Assembly: GCF_000315625.1 (NCBI RefSeq)
Contig: NW_005434652.1
Coordinates: forward strand, 158,667 to 222,666
Direction: 5' to 3'
DNA: 64,000 nucleotides
DNA from: Guillardia theta CCMP2712
Taxonomy: Eukaryota > Cryptophyceae > Pyrenomonadales > Geminigeraceae
In this document: piece after piece, positions 23,961-34,404 of the stretch
How the letters are laid out: each line of letters opens with the position of its first letter
How positions within the stretch are numbered: the stretch's first letter is position 1
Position numbers and translations under genes: made by a program
The notes under the pieces: generated by a model
The model's database searches: none
Told to the model about the DNA's origin: nothing
What the model saw: only the letters and a program-made list of their open reading frames with translations

Positions 23961-25114
23961 ATGAAGGAGGACGGTAGCGCGAGCTCGATTTTCTCTGATC
24001 TCCTCTTCTCCATCACTCCTCCCACCATGCTGATGTCTTGCTTTGTCGATGACTTCGTTGCCTCACGCAGACGAGGACTTCTTCTCTCAGTTCAAAGACT
24101 ACAAGGTTGCAAAGATACAGTATGGGGTCGAACTGAAAGTTTCTCAGCAGGGGCCAGGAGGCGAAAGCTTCTCCCTAGGGAGGCCCAAAGGCAGTCCCGC
24201 CAACTTCTTCACGTCGTTAGGCCGACCGCAGCCGCCACCTGACTTGGACAAGAGCGAGATGACTGAGGTGATTTGTGCGGGAACGTCACCAGAGGCACTG
24301 AGGAGTTGGGACAGGAACTGAAGCAGAGGGTCCTGCGGGTGATGTATGACGCATTTGACAATTACGCTCCTCAAGAGGTCTCTGCCTGTTCCTGATCATA
24401 GAGAAGCTGCGAGTAGGTGTGATGAGGACGTTCAGGTGGAGAGGTTGTTGGATCTGCTGTGGAAGAACGGGCCGGATTGCGGGCCTGACGGGAATTCGTT
24501 GAGATACTTGGTACGCGAACTGACAACAGTGTGAGGACTGAGCTCGAGCAATCATCAAGTAGATGGAGAGGAGACGTAGAAGGAACTGGAGCCATCATGG
24601 ATAGAGAATTGTCAAGATTGGGGAGAGTGCCGAGGGGGCAAAGACAAATGGAATTCATCGATACATTGAGTTTTGCTTGCATTGACGTGAGATGACAGGT
24701 CGGTCTAACTAGTGAGGTGGAGAATCTAGCTGTGGAATTCCAGTCAAGATCAAGTTGTAACCACCATCACTCTCATTCCTCCTGGCTCCCACATCTCTCC
24801 TTCAAATCCAACCTCGCAATGCTCAGACAATTTTTTCTTGCTTGCAACCTTTCTGACCTTCGTCATCGTCTCCCAGCACGTTCAAGAGAAGATATGTGGG
24901 ACTCTCTCAGAGTGGCAAGGTTGTACTCCATGCAGATCATCTTCAGATCTCACAGCTTGCAGGTCACGAGTGCGCATGTACGGCAAGGATGCTGAGATGT
25001 ACGACCCGAACAGGTCATTCTGACACTCTTTCAACCCACCTTGCCCACCTCATGGTTGAATTGCAGCTTGATGGGCTTCTTGAAACAGCTCAACGATGGG
25101 ATATGACGATATGA
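23961..25114 (+). CDS. Unrecognised protein, about 240 aa, seven or more exons
   Basis: The exon chain starts with a 13-nt exon (ATG AAG GAG GAC G, 23961-23973) joined to 24071-24267 (DEDFFSQFKDYKVAKIQYGV), then 24303-24377 (ELGQELKQRVLRVMYDAFDN), 24427-24510 (VERLLDLLWKNGPDCGPDGN), 24543-24686, a short exon (VENLAVEFQSRS) and SREDMWDSLRVARLYSMQII, ending LDGLLETAQRWDMTI at 25114. Phases are consistent through 24686. The junction near 24690-24715 needs an intron of only 30 nt and is doubtful. Mostly helical, no recognised domain, no signal peptide in this model. An upstream start at 23795 would add a hydrophobic Leu-rich leader. Function unknown. Confidence 0.5.
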
Positions 25115-25151
25115 TAGTCTTTAATCGGCTGGCTAGCTATGAAAGGTGCTC

Positions 25152-26069
25152 TCAAAAAATGTCAAGCATGAAAGGAACTGGTTTCTTAGTTGGCACCTTC
25201 TCCCAAGTCCTGTCGAGATACCGATCGCGTCCACAAAGATAGCGATAGAACTTGTACTTCTTGTCATTCTTCAGATAGTAGTCCTGATGATAATCCTCTG
25301 CCGGCCAAAACTTGTCATATTTCACAGACTCGACCACAATTGGAGCCCCAAACTTGTTTGAAGCCTCCCACTGCTTCTTTGAAGCTTCGAAAGATTGTTT
25401 CTGTTGCTCGTCGTGGTAGAAGACAATGGTTCGATATTGCTTCCCCGAGTCGCAGAACTGACGATCCTTAGTCGTGGGGTCGATGTTATGCCAGAAAGTG
25501 TCCAACAGTCTGTCGTAACTGACTTTCTTGGGATCGTACAAGACTTGCATGCTCTCGGCATGGTGAGTGAGGCCGAGTGAGACCTGATTGTAGTTAGGAT
25601 AAGCCTCATCTCCTCCACAGTATCCCGAGGTTGTAGAGATCACTCCTTCGATGGCGTCGAACGGCGGCTCCATGCACCAGAAGCAGCCTCCCGAGAACGT
25701 AGCCACCTCGAGCCCTGGTGGGATTTGTTTCGAGAGAAAGTCTCGTTGGAACTCATCGTATCCTTCTAACCCTGCCGGGCGAATGACCTTTGCTTGTGAG
25801 GATCTAGGGAGAGTTGAGACAGCAACAGCAGCGGCACCTTGAAGGAAGGATCGAAGAACCTCCCTCCTTCTGTTGCTGCTGCCACTGTGTTCCTCCCCCT
25901 GCATCATGATCCCTCCTCTGCAACTGAGCTGTCTGCGGCATGTCCTGCTGGCAACCATCTCTTGTGATTGATGTAGAGAAGCTGCATGGTGGAAGCAAAC
26001 TCCATGCGGTGCCATCATGGCAGTCACTATCGCCACAGACACAACACGCCTCGACCATGTCGCTAGCAT
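25152..26069 (-). CDS. msrA: Peptide methionine sulfoxide reductase A, plastid/thylakoid-lumen type leader
   Basis: Single exon, 305 residues. It reduces the S-epimer of methionine sulfoxide in proteins. The catalytic motif FSGGCFWCMEPPFD holds the active Cys, here followed by a second Cys (GCFWC). GYCGGDEAYPNYNQVS, HHAESMQVLYDPKKVSYDRL and QFCDSGKQYRT are standard MsrA blocks; a further Cys in YRYLCGRDRY may act in resolving. The first 95 residues are a leader: a hydrophobic signal peptide ending APHGVC, then Phe (FHHAAS), a Ser/Arg-rich stretch, and NRRREVLRSFLQGAAAVAV followed by SSQA. Signal peptide plus Phe is the known cryptophyte plastid pattern, and twin-Arg plus a hydrophobic core suggests passage into the lumen. 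Enzyme certain; location inferred. Confidence 0.92.
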   Translation of the reverse strand: MLATWSRRVVSVAIVTAMMAPHGVCFHHAASLHQSQEMVASRTCRRQLSCRGGIMMQGEEHSGSSNRRREVLRSFLQGAAAVAVSTLPRSSQAKVIRPAGLEGYDEFQRDFLSKQIPPGLEVATFSGGCFWCMEPPFDAIEGVISTTSGYCGGDEAYPNYNQVSLGLTHHAESMQVLYDPKKVSYDRLLDTFWHNIDPTTKDRQFCDSGKQYRTIVFYHDEQQKQSFEASKKQWEASNKFGAPIVVESVKYDKFWPAEDYHQDYYLKNDKKYKFYRYLCGRDRYLDRTWEKVPTKKPVPFMLDIF

Positions 26070-26119
26070 AGTCTTTTAAGTTGAGTAATCATGTTAACTC
26101 AACTCTGTCGGTGTTATAT

Positions 26120-26219
26120 GGACCCCCGGGCCGGCCGGGCCAAGTCCCGAGAAAGTGACGTGCCGGCCAAGAACCATTTGTGCGTGCACAAGGTTACGAG
26201 CCCTCCTCGTTTCGGGAGC
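26120..26219 (+). promoter_or_regulatory. CCCGGGCCGGCCGGGCC block upstream of the STAR/KH gene
   Basis: A GC-only near-palindrome at about 26125-26143, some 80-95 bases before the ATG. Similar GGCCGGGCC words occur at 31.29, 39.04, 47.28 and 61.99 kb; the one at 47.28 is also upstream of a gene. Confidence 0.35.
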
Positions 26220-27711
26220 ATGGCGGACGCCGGACCGCCAAGCGGAGACGACGAGGAAGTGAAGGCGAAGACGGTCGAGAGCGCCAGGACAGAAGAAGAG
26301 GTGAAGGAGCAGGACAGCGTCAGCACAAGGGGCGAGGTCAAAGAGCAGGGGTCAGAGAAGAGGCTGCGGAGTGAGGACGAAGGGGAGGCAAGGCATGAGG
26401 AGTGCGGCGAGCGGGTAAGTTTTTCGGTTCTCTTGCGATCCAGCTCACGTTGTAGCAGGCAGCGAAGAAGGCGATGGTACCACCCGTGAAGAATCAGTAC
26501 CTACAAGAGCTTCTTGATGAACAGACCAAGCTTCAGCCCTTTGCGATCTCTCTGCCGCATTGTGCTAGACTCCTGCAGGTGTAGAACTTGGGTCGAAGGC
26601 TGTGTGAGAGGTTCTTACCATTTTTCTTGTGGTTTTCAAGATTGAGATCGACAAGCTGCAAGGCCAGAACTCTTCAGGAAAGGACACCTCAGCAAGCGAA
26701 ACTCCCAACTCGTCATCTTACACCAACGGGCTACCCGCCACTCCACATGCAGCCGAGGTCAAGAAAACGTCTTCCCGGCTACCTCCTGTTTATGACAACG
26801 GGTGTGGAGGAATACTGACAGGAAATATAGTCTCTGAGCAAGAAGTTCCCGGGGGGCTGCTGAAGTCGATCTTGAAAGTTGTTGTGCCTGTGGAGAAATT
26901 TCCTGGTTATAACTTCGTCGGCCGGCTCCTCGGGCCGCGAGGCAACACCTTGAAGGAGCTGCAGAAGGAGAGCGGATGCAAGCTGCTGATACGAGGGAAG
27001 GGATCTGTGAAGTTCAGAGACGGGGAGAGCGAGCATCAAATGCAGGAGATTCATCCTCATTTGCGGGAGCCCCTTCATGTGCTCATAGACTATGAAGGGT
27101 ATGCGGTGAAACGGGACCCCACGTTCTACCGAGTGCTAGAGCTGCTCTCTCCACTCCTCACTCCACCGAGATCCGACGCAGACGATCTTGTAAGAATCGC
27201 TCTCTGCTTGACCTCACTCCCCTTCCCTTGAGCCCCCCACCTCATGACTCCTTGTGCAGATAAAACAGGAGCAGCTCCGTCAACTGGCGCTGCTGAACGG
27301 ATCTTACTTCAAGGACCCCTCCCACGAGGATGCGGAGCCTTATCACACGAACCAGGTTCGCAGTCTCTCTCCCTCCTCCTCGCGCTCTCACGTTGCCGAC
27401 TTTAGGGACAGTTCCATGGAGGAGGAGGATCCAGCTCTGGCAACTTCAACTTCTCGACAGTGTATCGCTCTCCAGGGCGTTTTGAAGGATCTTTTTCGAG
27501 CGGGAACAATTTTCAAGCGAGGAGCGGCAATTTCTCAGGGGGCTATCAGGGCGACGAAAGGAATGTTTTTCGACAGGGGAGCGGAGGAAATTTTCAGCAA
27601 GGGGGGATTTATCCTCAGCAAAATGTGAACAATTATCAGGCATATCCAAGCTTTCAGACCAGTATGAATCAGCAGGGCTACGACAACGTGTACGGAAGAT
27701 ACAACTCGTAG
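26220..27711 (+). CDS. STAR-family KH RNA-binding protein (QUA1-KH)
   Basis: The ATG at 26220 opens an acidic N-terminus rich in Glu/Lys. After the first intron comes the QUA1-like helix NQYLQELLDEQTKLQPFAIS, then a Ser/Thr linker and the maxi-KH domain: KVVVPVEKFPGYNFVGRLLG, PRGNTLKELQKESGCKLLIR with the GxxG loop (LGPRGNTL), and EPLHVLIDYEG. Later exons give IKQEQLRQLALLNGSYFKDP, typical of the region after KH, and a Gly/Asn/Gln-rich tail with repeated FxxGxGN units, ending at 27711. Relatives (Sam68, QKI, SF1/GLD-1) bind pre-mRNA or mRNA and act in splicing and translation. No Zn knuckle of SF1 type is seen, so a regulatory STAR protein is more likely than SF1. Five short introns, all GT-AG. 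Confidence 0.85.
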
Positions 27712-27817
27712 ACGATGATTGCTTCTGATCGAAGTTGACAAGTATGGGCACCATACCGCATGAAATACATCTTAACGACTAACTCGTTCTCCTCCCTTCT
27801 TCGATCATTGGAATCAG

Positions 27818-27818
27818 G

Positions 27819-27850
<32 letters not shown>

Positions 27851-27853
27851 CCC
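27818..27853. repeat. (CCTG)n microsatellite
   Basis: About eight cctg units followed by a C-run, 100 bases downstream of the STAR/KH stop. A longer cousin lies at 59.12 kb. Confidence 0.9.
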
Positions 27854-28121
27854 CTGCCCCCCCCCATTATTATCCTTCCCTCATTATTCTGGTCAGTGAA
27901 ATCCGGGGGGTCGCAATGCAATCGGGGAGAAAAATTAATTTGGAGGGGAGGCGAGGGAGAGTAGCAGTGGAGGGCAGCAGGAGAGGGGGAAGGAGGGAGG
28001 GAGGGCAGGAGGATAACTACTCAAGTCAGAGCAGAGAAACGACTTTTCCCGATGCCATTGACACCTGCTCTAGATAGCTGATCTGCCGTAAAATGCCGCC
28101 CTGCAGCGCTTTGCGTCGTAC

Positions 28122-28840
28122 ATGGAGGACGAGGAGATAAGGGCAGACTCCTCGGAGCGTCCTCCGTTTCACCTGCGCGTCTCTGATGGAAAATATTGCG
28201 ACTCTCTCTTCAGCCTGTGCGACTTGCGGCTGAGGCCGGGGATCGGTCGATCCCGTAGGAACCAGGTTTGCCTGCTAGCAGACGACCAGGTTGATCCTCC
28301 TCCTCCCCCTCCCCCTCCCTCTCCTCCTCCTCCTCCTCCTCCTCTTCCACTAGCACCTTCAGCAACACCATCAGCACCTCTCCCTTTCCCTCTCCCTCCC
28401 TCTCCCCCCTCCTCTTGATCAACATCAACCTCGCCGCCACCAGAGCTTGTCTTCCTCCTCCTCTCCTTCTGCTGCATTGAAGCCTTGTGTAGGTGAGCCG
28501 CTTCCATGCCTACTTTGAGAGGGACGAGCGCGGGTTCGTCATGCTCAAGGATGGGAGCTTTGAATCTGGTGACGGCTCAGCTGGCATGCTCGTGAGGTTG
28601 ACTTGCTTTTCAGGAACCTGTTCGACCAACGGAACGTTTGTCAACAGCAACTGCGTCCGCATAGATCAGAACGGATATCGGCTGCACTTTGGAGATAGGA
28701 TTACCATCGGATCTTCAGAGTTGATTGTTGGTAATCAGTGTAATCCTTAGTCTGCATCCCTCCTCACCCGCGCCCTTCCTGTTCAGAACGCGGAGCTCTG
28801 GAAACTTCCGTCAAGACTGAGCCGGAGCCGCAGGTAAGAA

Positions 28841-28913
<73 letters not shown>

Positions 28914-31170
28914 TGGATACAGATACAGATTCAAGGAGCGTGGAATAGAACTGACAATGAAAACCCATGGAAGCGGCGCATGGAGCGGGTGAAAAGGAGG
29001 CTTCTTTAAAAACATGTTCATGAGTTTCTGTTTTCAATCAGGGGGATTTATCTACATCAAGAAGAAGATTTTTGAATGTGCAAGAGAAGATAGCATTTCT
29101 CATGGGTACACATGCAAGATTGGGAAGCAATTCGTTTGTACAAGTCCTTACTGAGACTGCCATGCTTTCTTTGATCTTAGAAAAGTGATGATAACTTAGA
29201 AACTGCTGTATGCTCACTGTTTTATCCTTCAGTTCCGCTCGGACAATCATAAGACGTCCAGCTCCTCCTTTTCCAACAATCTCCAGCGAATTTTCTTCCA
29301 AGTTGTCGTCGACAGAAACGAATATCGACGTCTCAGCAAGGTGCTTCCCAGGCAAGAGCATAGTCACCGCCTTTCCTTCCCACGTGTATTCAAGTCTTTA
29401 AGCAGGAGGCAAGACTCTTGAAGAGTTCATGAACGATGGATTGCACTGGGATCTTCCTGGCGTGTACGGCAGCAGAGGGGGGAAAGTTTGTGTTGGGTTC
29501 AAGTGCGTCAATCTCCGTCACTTCTGTTCTTTCATGTTGCTCTAACTCAAGGCGGCAGGGTGAAGCGAATTTCACGCATTTACAACAACTCATTGTGGAG
29601 GCCGTACCAATGGCGAAAGCAGTGTATATCAGAGTGAGTGTCAGATTGTTCGGAGTACAGAGGTTGATTGTTTCTAAAGATTCCTGCCGGACATGCAATC
29701 GATGGCTTCATCGGAGTACATCACGAGGATGAACTTTGCCCGTGCGTTATGTCTTATAACCGAGTCTTGCATCAAGTTTGAACTTCCTCATCAGAACTCT
29801 TGGATCCTTCCTGTAATGAAGTGTACGCGTTTCATGGTCAGGTAGATTCCAGAAGTCTCCTCCCTCTTCTTCTCTTACACTTCACAGGACCAAGCGAGCA
29901 TCGAGATGGCGAAAGACGCGGGGCTGAGCCAGGTTTCATTCCTTTCTTGCTCCATTGGGAGGAGTCGGAAACAACTTGTGAATTTGAACTCATTTAGAGA
30001 ACTGATCATTCTCCCTCCTCCCTCCTCCCTCCTCCCTCCTCCCTCCTCCCTAGAATGTTTTGTCGCAATCATTGATGAGGAATTGGACAGGAATTGAGAT
30101 TTTGCCCGAAGCATTTTGGAGGAGGTATTTACCTCTCCCCTTCTGCATTCTGCGCGAACATGGCGATCCCGTAAACTTGCTGTAAAGTCTGAGATCTCGC
30201 TGAGATGATTTCAAGTTGTCCTTCCTGCCACCAAGGGTGCATCGGTCTGGATGTGTGCAGATGCAAGAGTGTGCACGTCGACAAAGGCCGATCGGAGGAG
30301 CACGTGATGATGCTTGCAAGAGTGGTGATGACAGCGAATCGCATCTCATGCACCTCTCAAGCTTCTTTCTCGCTCTGTCCCTTCCAGCACGCTTCTGTTA
30401 ACTTCTAATACTGCGTGTTTGCAAAGGTTCTGGGAGACGCTCATGTTGCAATCAACTATGACGAGGACGAGTATCGAGGCCTTCACCTGCTTCTCGAACT
30501 TGTCGAACCCTGACATATCCTTTCAGGTCCAATCTACAGGCCAAGAAGAAGCCCTCCTTTCAGCCAGCAGGTCTCACTGTCTTAGTTCAATCATGCTGTT
30601 CTCAACTTGCGCTAGACTGGGTTCGCAAGCGATAGCATCATCTCGGAGAGCAGATCCTGCGGAGGAAGGTGACATGGTCATACCTTGAGCATGCAACGGG
30701 CTGATATCTTCTCCCCCTGCCCCTGCCCCTCTCCCTGTCCCTGTCTGTCCCTGTCCCATATCATTCATGTCTCGCTCCTGCTTCCTCTTCTCTTTCCTCT
30801 CTTTTGCTCGTTTGTCTGCCTTTTCCTCTTTCCTTTCTTTCTCCCTCCTGCCTCTTCCTCTTCTTCAGTCATTTCCGCTATCGTTCCATCGTCGTCTACG
30901 ACAGATTTCAGTATTCCTGTGTAACAACTCAGGCTCAGTGAGCTGTAACGGTTTGACAACAGGTGTTACCCTGAGTATGCGATCTACTATGAGCGGAGAT
31001 ATGAGGAGAACGAGTATGTTGCTGCGAGAAAGTTTGATCTTTTCTCTTGATGACTTGCGACGTGTAGGCAACAGCACAATCAGCAGAAGGAGAAGCAGCA
31101 AGAGAAGGAGCAGCAGCGACGTACGTCTAGTTCATATCAAGCTTCTTGTCATTATTCTTTGCCATCCTGA
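28122..31170 (+). CDS. FHA domain fused to PARP-type ADP-ribosyltransferase, 493 aa
   Basis: Nineteen exons whose phases all agree (first 28122-28289, last 31068-31170) give 493 residues. FHA: PPFHLRV, GRSRRNQVCL, VSRFHAYF, TCSTNGTFVN, LHFGDRITIG (residues about 10-120), a phosphothreonine-binding fold. PARP catalytic part from about residue 225: SLWRPYQWRKQ, then DPSCNEVYAFHGQ (catalytic His about 294), HFGGGIYLSPSAF (Tyr about 325), MMLARVLGDAHV, DSIISESRSCGGSHFRYRSI and VVYDRFQCYPEYAIYYER. The place of the Glu that poly-ADP-ribosylating enzymes need is Ser here, so mono-ADP-ribosylation or no activity is expected. Between the Tyr strand and MLARV lies a Cys cluster (CPSC, GC, CRC, residues 339-354), recalling the zinc site of tankyrases. 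Tail Gln/Lys-rich. One intron (after 30478) lacks a canonical donor. Confidence 0.85.
28844..28912. repeat. (GAT)n microsatellite in FHA-PARP intron 4
   Basis: About 22 gat units directly after the GT donor at 28834; the acceptor lies near 29061. Confidence 0.95.
30010..30051. repeat. CTCCCTC short tandem repeat in FHA-PARP intron 11
   Basis: Seven-base ctccctc-type unit repeated about six times as the polypyrimidine part of an intron of about 158 nt. Confidence 0.85.
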
Positions 31171-31533
31171 CCGTAACATCCAAACAAGTGAATCAACTGT
31201 CTTTGAACACATACTGAATACCAGGCACGGTGATGCTATTCAATATGATGTCCGACCCGGCACATGCCATCATGAGTAGCTGTAGCGGCCCGTGCGGCCC
31301 GGCCGGGCCGGGCAATCACTGCCGTTGAAATCACTACTGTCAACGGTTTGACTGCGTACCTGACAAGCCATGACTTGAGAGGGCGACTCCGAGGAAACTT
31401 GAGGAGCTCTTGTCAGCACGTCACGCCAGCCAATCATGACAGTTTCCCTTTTAAATGTTCCTGCACATCACTTGCTCACCCCTCCAGTCTGCTCCTGTTT
31501 CCCCTTGTAGCTCGCGAACCAACCAGCCTCGTG
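31171..31533. other. Intergenic with GGCCGGGCC palindrome
   Basis: Holds gtgcggcccggccgggccgggc at about 31289-31310, followed by paired cactgccgttgaaat / actgtcaacggtttgac words. No gene is supported. The first micro-protein gene starts just after. Confidence 0.4.
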
Positions 31534-31926
31534 ATGGCGAGGACCTTCGCCATCACTATCTCTCATCTCTCCTTCTTCCATCCTTCCCCGACACCCAGCA
31601 AGATCGTTTACCGCCCCCCCCTCCTCCGGCCTCGCCCTTCCCCTGACCAAACATCGAAGCCCGCCCAACGGTCTTCGCTGCCTCAAGATGCATGTCTCCG
31701 AAGCATCCTCGATGCTCGCCGGCTCGCTTCCAAGCCTCCAGCAATCAACACCAAGACCCTGGTCCGCAGCCACTCCTCCGAGGACGTCACGCGGGGTGCC
31801 ATCATGCTCCTGAGCGGCAGCCTGGAGGACTGTACGGGGAGGCACACACACAATGGCGTAGGCGGGCCAGGGAGGAGGCAGGAGGAGGCAGGGGTATGTC
31901 GCGCGAGGTACTCTGACAAGAAGTAG
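31534..31926 (+). CDS. Micro-protein A+, DACLRSI/LVRS family (130 aa frame)
   Basis: The open frame begins MARTFAITISHLSFFHPSPT and continues through a Pro/Arg-rich stretch to a core: QDACLRSILDARR, then KTLVRSHSSEDVTRGAIMLL. The minus-strand gene 300 bases on has the same core with different linkers (DACLRSIMEAR, LVRSSSMTDVTASALVLL), so the core is conserved at protein level on opposite strands. The last 25 residues differ completely from copy B because an 11-base-type repeat expands there, so the true C-terminus may be reached by splicing near 31858. Family not recognised. The RSxS segment looks like a kinase or 14-3-3 target, an inference only. Confidence 0.5.
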   Translation: MARTFAITISHLSFFHPSPTPSKIVYRPPLLRPRPSPDQTSKPAQRSSLPQDACLRSILDARRLASKPPAINTKTLVRSHSSEDVTRGAIMLLSGSLEDCTGRHTHNGVGGPGRRQEEAGVCRARYSDKK

Positions 31927-32216
31927 TAAACCCTCCGTCATTGGACCTTTGCCTCACTCACTCGCCATGTAAGCCTCTGCCGGCTGCGCTCGCAGCTGCC
32001 GAGGCGGATCTCAGCGTTGCCGTCTCCTGGCCCTGGCGAGGAGCTCCCTTGCTCTGCATGAGGAGTCGTGCCGCTGCGAGGGGTCGCATGGATCAGGTTT
32101 ACTCAGTCATACCCTAGCTCTCACACCCATATCGCTATCACACTCGCCTCCTCTCTCCTTCCTGTCTGTCTTGCCCGCAGCCTCCCGTCGCTGTCCTCAT
32201 GGTCCTGCCGCCTTGA

Positions 32217-32429
32217 TCACGCCTGCTCCTCCAGCAGTACCAGCGCACTGGCAGTCACGTCCGTCATCGACGAGCTCCGCACGAGCCCTCTGATCTTTGT
32301 CTCCCGCTTGCTTGGACCGATCCCGCTGCCGCGCTCCCTCGCCTCCATGATACTCCGCAAGCAGGCGTCCTCCGCCACGGGAGAGGAGGGAGGCCGGGGC
32401 TCGGAAGAGACTGCGGATTGCTGGGCCAT
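32217..32429 (-). CDS. Micro-protein A-, DACLRSI/LVRS family (70 aa)
   Basis: The ATG at 32429 gives MAQQSAVSSEPRPPSSPVAE, then DACLRSIMEARERGSGIG, a basic linker, and LVRSSSMTDVTASALVLLEE before the stop at 32217. It is convergent with A+ and shares its core motif order (DACLRSI, about 20 residues, LVRS-S-xxDVT-xxA-LL). There is no signal peptide or membrane segment. Upstream DNA on this strand is purine-poor and Pro/Ser-coding, and could hold a further exon. Confidence 0.5.
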   Translation of the reverse strand: MAQQSAVSSEPRPPSSPVAEDACLRSIMEARERGSGIGPSKRETKIRGLVRSSSMTDVTASALVLLEEQA

Positions 32430-33428
32430 GTAGGCTTGCTGCAGGGGGTTGAGGGGGAAGGCTTTCCGACGGTGCAGGGGCTGGGGGAGGAGGACAAGAG
32501 AGGACGGGGAGGGCATGGAAACAGTGAGGAAGGGAGGCATCGGGGAGAGGCTGAGAAGCTTGGAGGAGAGAGGCAGACGGGGGGGAGGAGGGGGGGTGGA
32601 TATGAGGGGAGAATGGATGAAAGCAAGGGAGGGGGAGGGGGGGAGACTACAATGACACGAGCAGGAGGCAAGGTACAAGGCAGGGAGGGAGGAGATGTGA
32701 AGGAGAAGTAGGGGAGGAGTAGGGGGAATGTATCAGGGAAGAAGGCAAAACATTTTGCAGGGGAAAAATCTGGAGAGTTTTTATTTTAAGACCAATCTCG
32801 GGAACGTGTCTGAATCGTTGCTCTTTTTCGACTGTTTGGACCGTGACTGATGACCGACCCACCCCTTAGGACCCATGAAGAGATTTCTGACTCCCTACAA
32901 CCTCCTCCGGAGTTCGCTTCCCCTCCCTCTATTGGGGAGTAGGAGGGGGGTGAATGTGAGGGGAGGATGGATGAAGGCAGGGGAGGGGGTGGGGAGGAGA
33001 CCAGACTGGCGATCGGACTGGAGGAGGAGCGCGAGTAGGCAACGTATAAGGTAGCGATGCGGGGATATCGGAAGAGGAGACGAAAAGATGCTTGTTCTCA
33101 GTTTGATGACATCGATGTTTACGAATAGTCGCAAAGAAATCTCTAGACGATATCCCTCCACCTCCTTGTCTCCCCGATCATGGTTCTTTACTACTCAGCC
33201 GGTGTGGGAAATGTTTTCAGGAAAAGGGCAAAACAGACCGAGGGGAAATCTTGAGATCCAAGAAGTCAATGGGTGGTGGGAGGGGGCAAAATCCCTCACA
33301 AACCCCTTAAGAGAGCAGAGATTTGACTCCCTACAACCCCCTCCGGAGTTCGCCCCTCCCCATCTACTGCCCGCGCCTCCGCCTTCCCTCCTTCGTCACG
33401 AACTTCGGGTCGAAGCGCATCTCTCGTG

Positions 33429-33830
33429 ATGGCGAGGACCTTCGCCATCACTATCTCTCATCTCTCCTTCTTCCATCCTTCCCCGACACCCAGCAAGATC
33501 GTTTACCGCCCCCCCCTCCTCCGGCCTCGCCCTTCCCCTGACCACACATCGAAGCCCGCCCAACGGTCTTCGTTGCCTCAAGATGCATGTCTCCGAAGCA
33601 TCCTCGATGCTCGCCGGCTCGCTTCCAAGCCTCCAGCAATCAACACCAAGACCCTGGTCCGCAGCGACTCCTCCGAGGACGTCACGCGGGGTGCCATCAT
33701 GCTCCTGAGCGGCAGCCTGGAGGACTGTACGGGGAGGCACACACACAATGGCGTAAGCGGGCCAGGGAGGAGGCAGGAGGAGGCAGGCCAGGGAGGAGGA
33801 GGCAGGGGTATGTCGCGCGAGGTACTCTGA
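33429..33830 (+). CDS. Micro-protein B+, copy of A+ (133 aa frame)
   Basis: Same as A+ through the core, with Gln to His in the linker (SPDHTSKPAQ) and LVRSDSSEDVT instead of LVRSHSSEDVT, so the second position of the RSxS element differs. The C-terminal frame differs from A+ after GRRQEEAG because of added ggaggcagg units. Confidence 0.5.
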   Translation: MARTFAITISHLSFFHPSPTPSKIVYRPPLLRPRPSPDHTSKPAQRSSLPQDACLRSILDARRLASKPPAINTKTLVRSDSSEDVTRGAIMLLSGSLEDCTGRHTHNGVSGPGRRQEEAGQGGGGRGMSREVL

Positions 33831-34110
33831 CAAGAAGTAGTAAACCCTCCGTCATTGGACCTTTGCCTCACTCACTCGCCATGTAAGCCTCTGCCGGCTG
33901 CGCTCGCAGCTGCCTAGGCGGATCTCAGCGTTGCCGTCTCCTGGCCCTGGCGAGGAGCTCCCTTGCTCTGCATGAGGAGTGGTGCCGCTGCGAGGGGTCG
34001 CATGGATCAGGTTTACTCAGTCATACCCTAGCTCTCACACCCATATCGCTATCACACTCGCCTCCTCTCTCCTTCCTGTCTGTCTTGCCCGCAGCCTCCC
34101 GTCGCTGTCC

Positions 34111-34284
34111 TCATGGTCCTGCCGCCTGCTCCTCCAGCAGACTCCGCACAAGCCCTCGCCGAGTGCTTGGACCGAGCCTGCTGCCGCGCTCCCTTGCCTC
34201 CATGATACTCCGCAAGCAGGCGTCCTCCGCCACGGGAGAGGAGGGAAGCCGGGGCTCGGAAGAGCCCGCGGAGAACTGGGGCAT
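34111..34284 (-). CDS. Micro-protein B-, in-frame-deleted copy of A- (57 aa)
   Basis: Starts MPQFSAGSSEPRLPSSPVAE, keeps DACLRSIMEARERGS and GLVRS, but goes straight from LVRS to LLEEQAAGP. Compared with A-, the bases for SSMTDVTASALV are missing without breaking the frame, and part of the linker is missing too. Either a shortened functional form or a decaying copy. Confidence 0.4.
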   Translation of the reverse strand: MPQFSAGSSEPRLPSSPVAEDACLRSIMEARERGSRLGPSTRRGLVRSLLEEQAAGP

Positions 34285-34404
34285 GTACTACCGGCTTGCT
34301 GCAGGGGGTTGAGGGGGAAGGCTTTCCGACGGTCACCGCAGGGGCTGCCGGGGCCGTCCGGGGGAGGAGGACAAGAGAGGATGGGGAGGGCATGGGAACA
34401 CTGA

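Larger units (their letters stand above)
31531..32580. repeat. Direct duplication, copy A (about 1.05 kb)
   Basis: From cgtgatggcgaggacc to aggcagac, this block is nearly identical to 33426-34483. It holds one plus-strand and one minus-strand micro-protein gene pointing at each other. Differences are a few substitutions, a GGAGGCAGG expansion in copy B and deletions within the minus-strand gene of copy B. Confidence 0.85.

Noticed and set aside
29038-29698. Minus-strand frames antisense to the FHA-PARP gene
   Set aside because: The plus-strand exons join in phase and carry PARP motifs; the minus frames have none.
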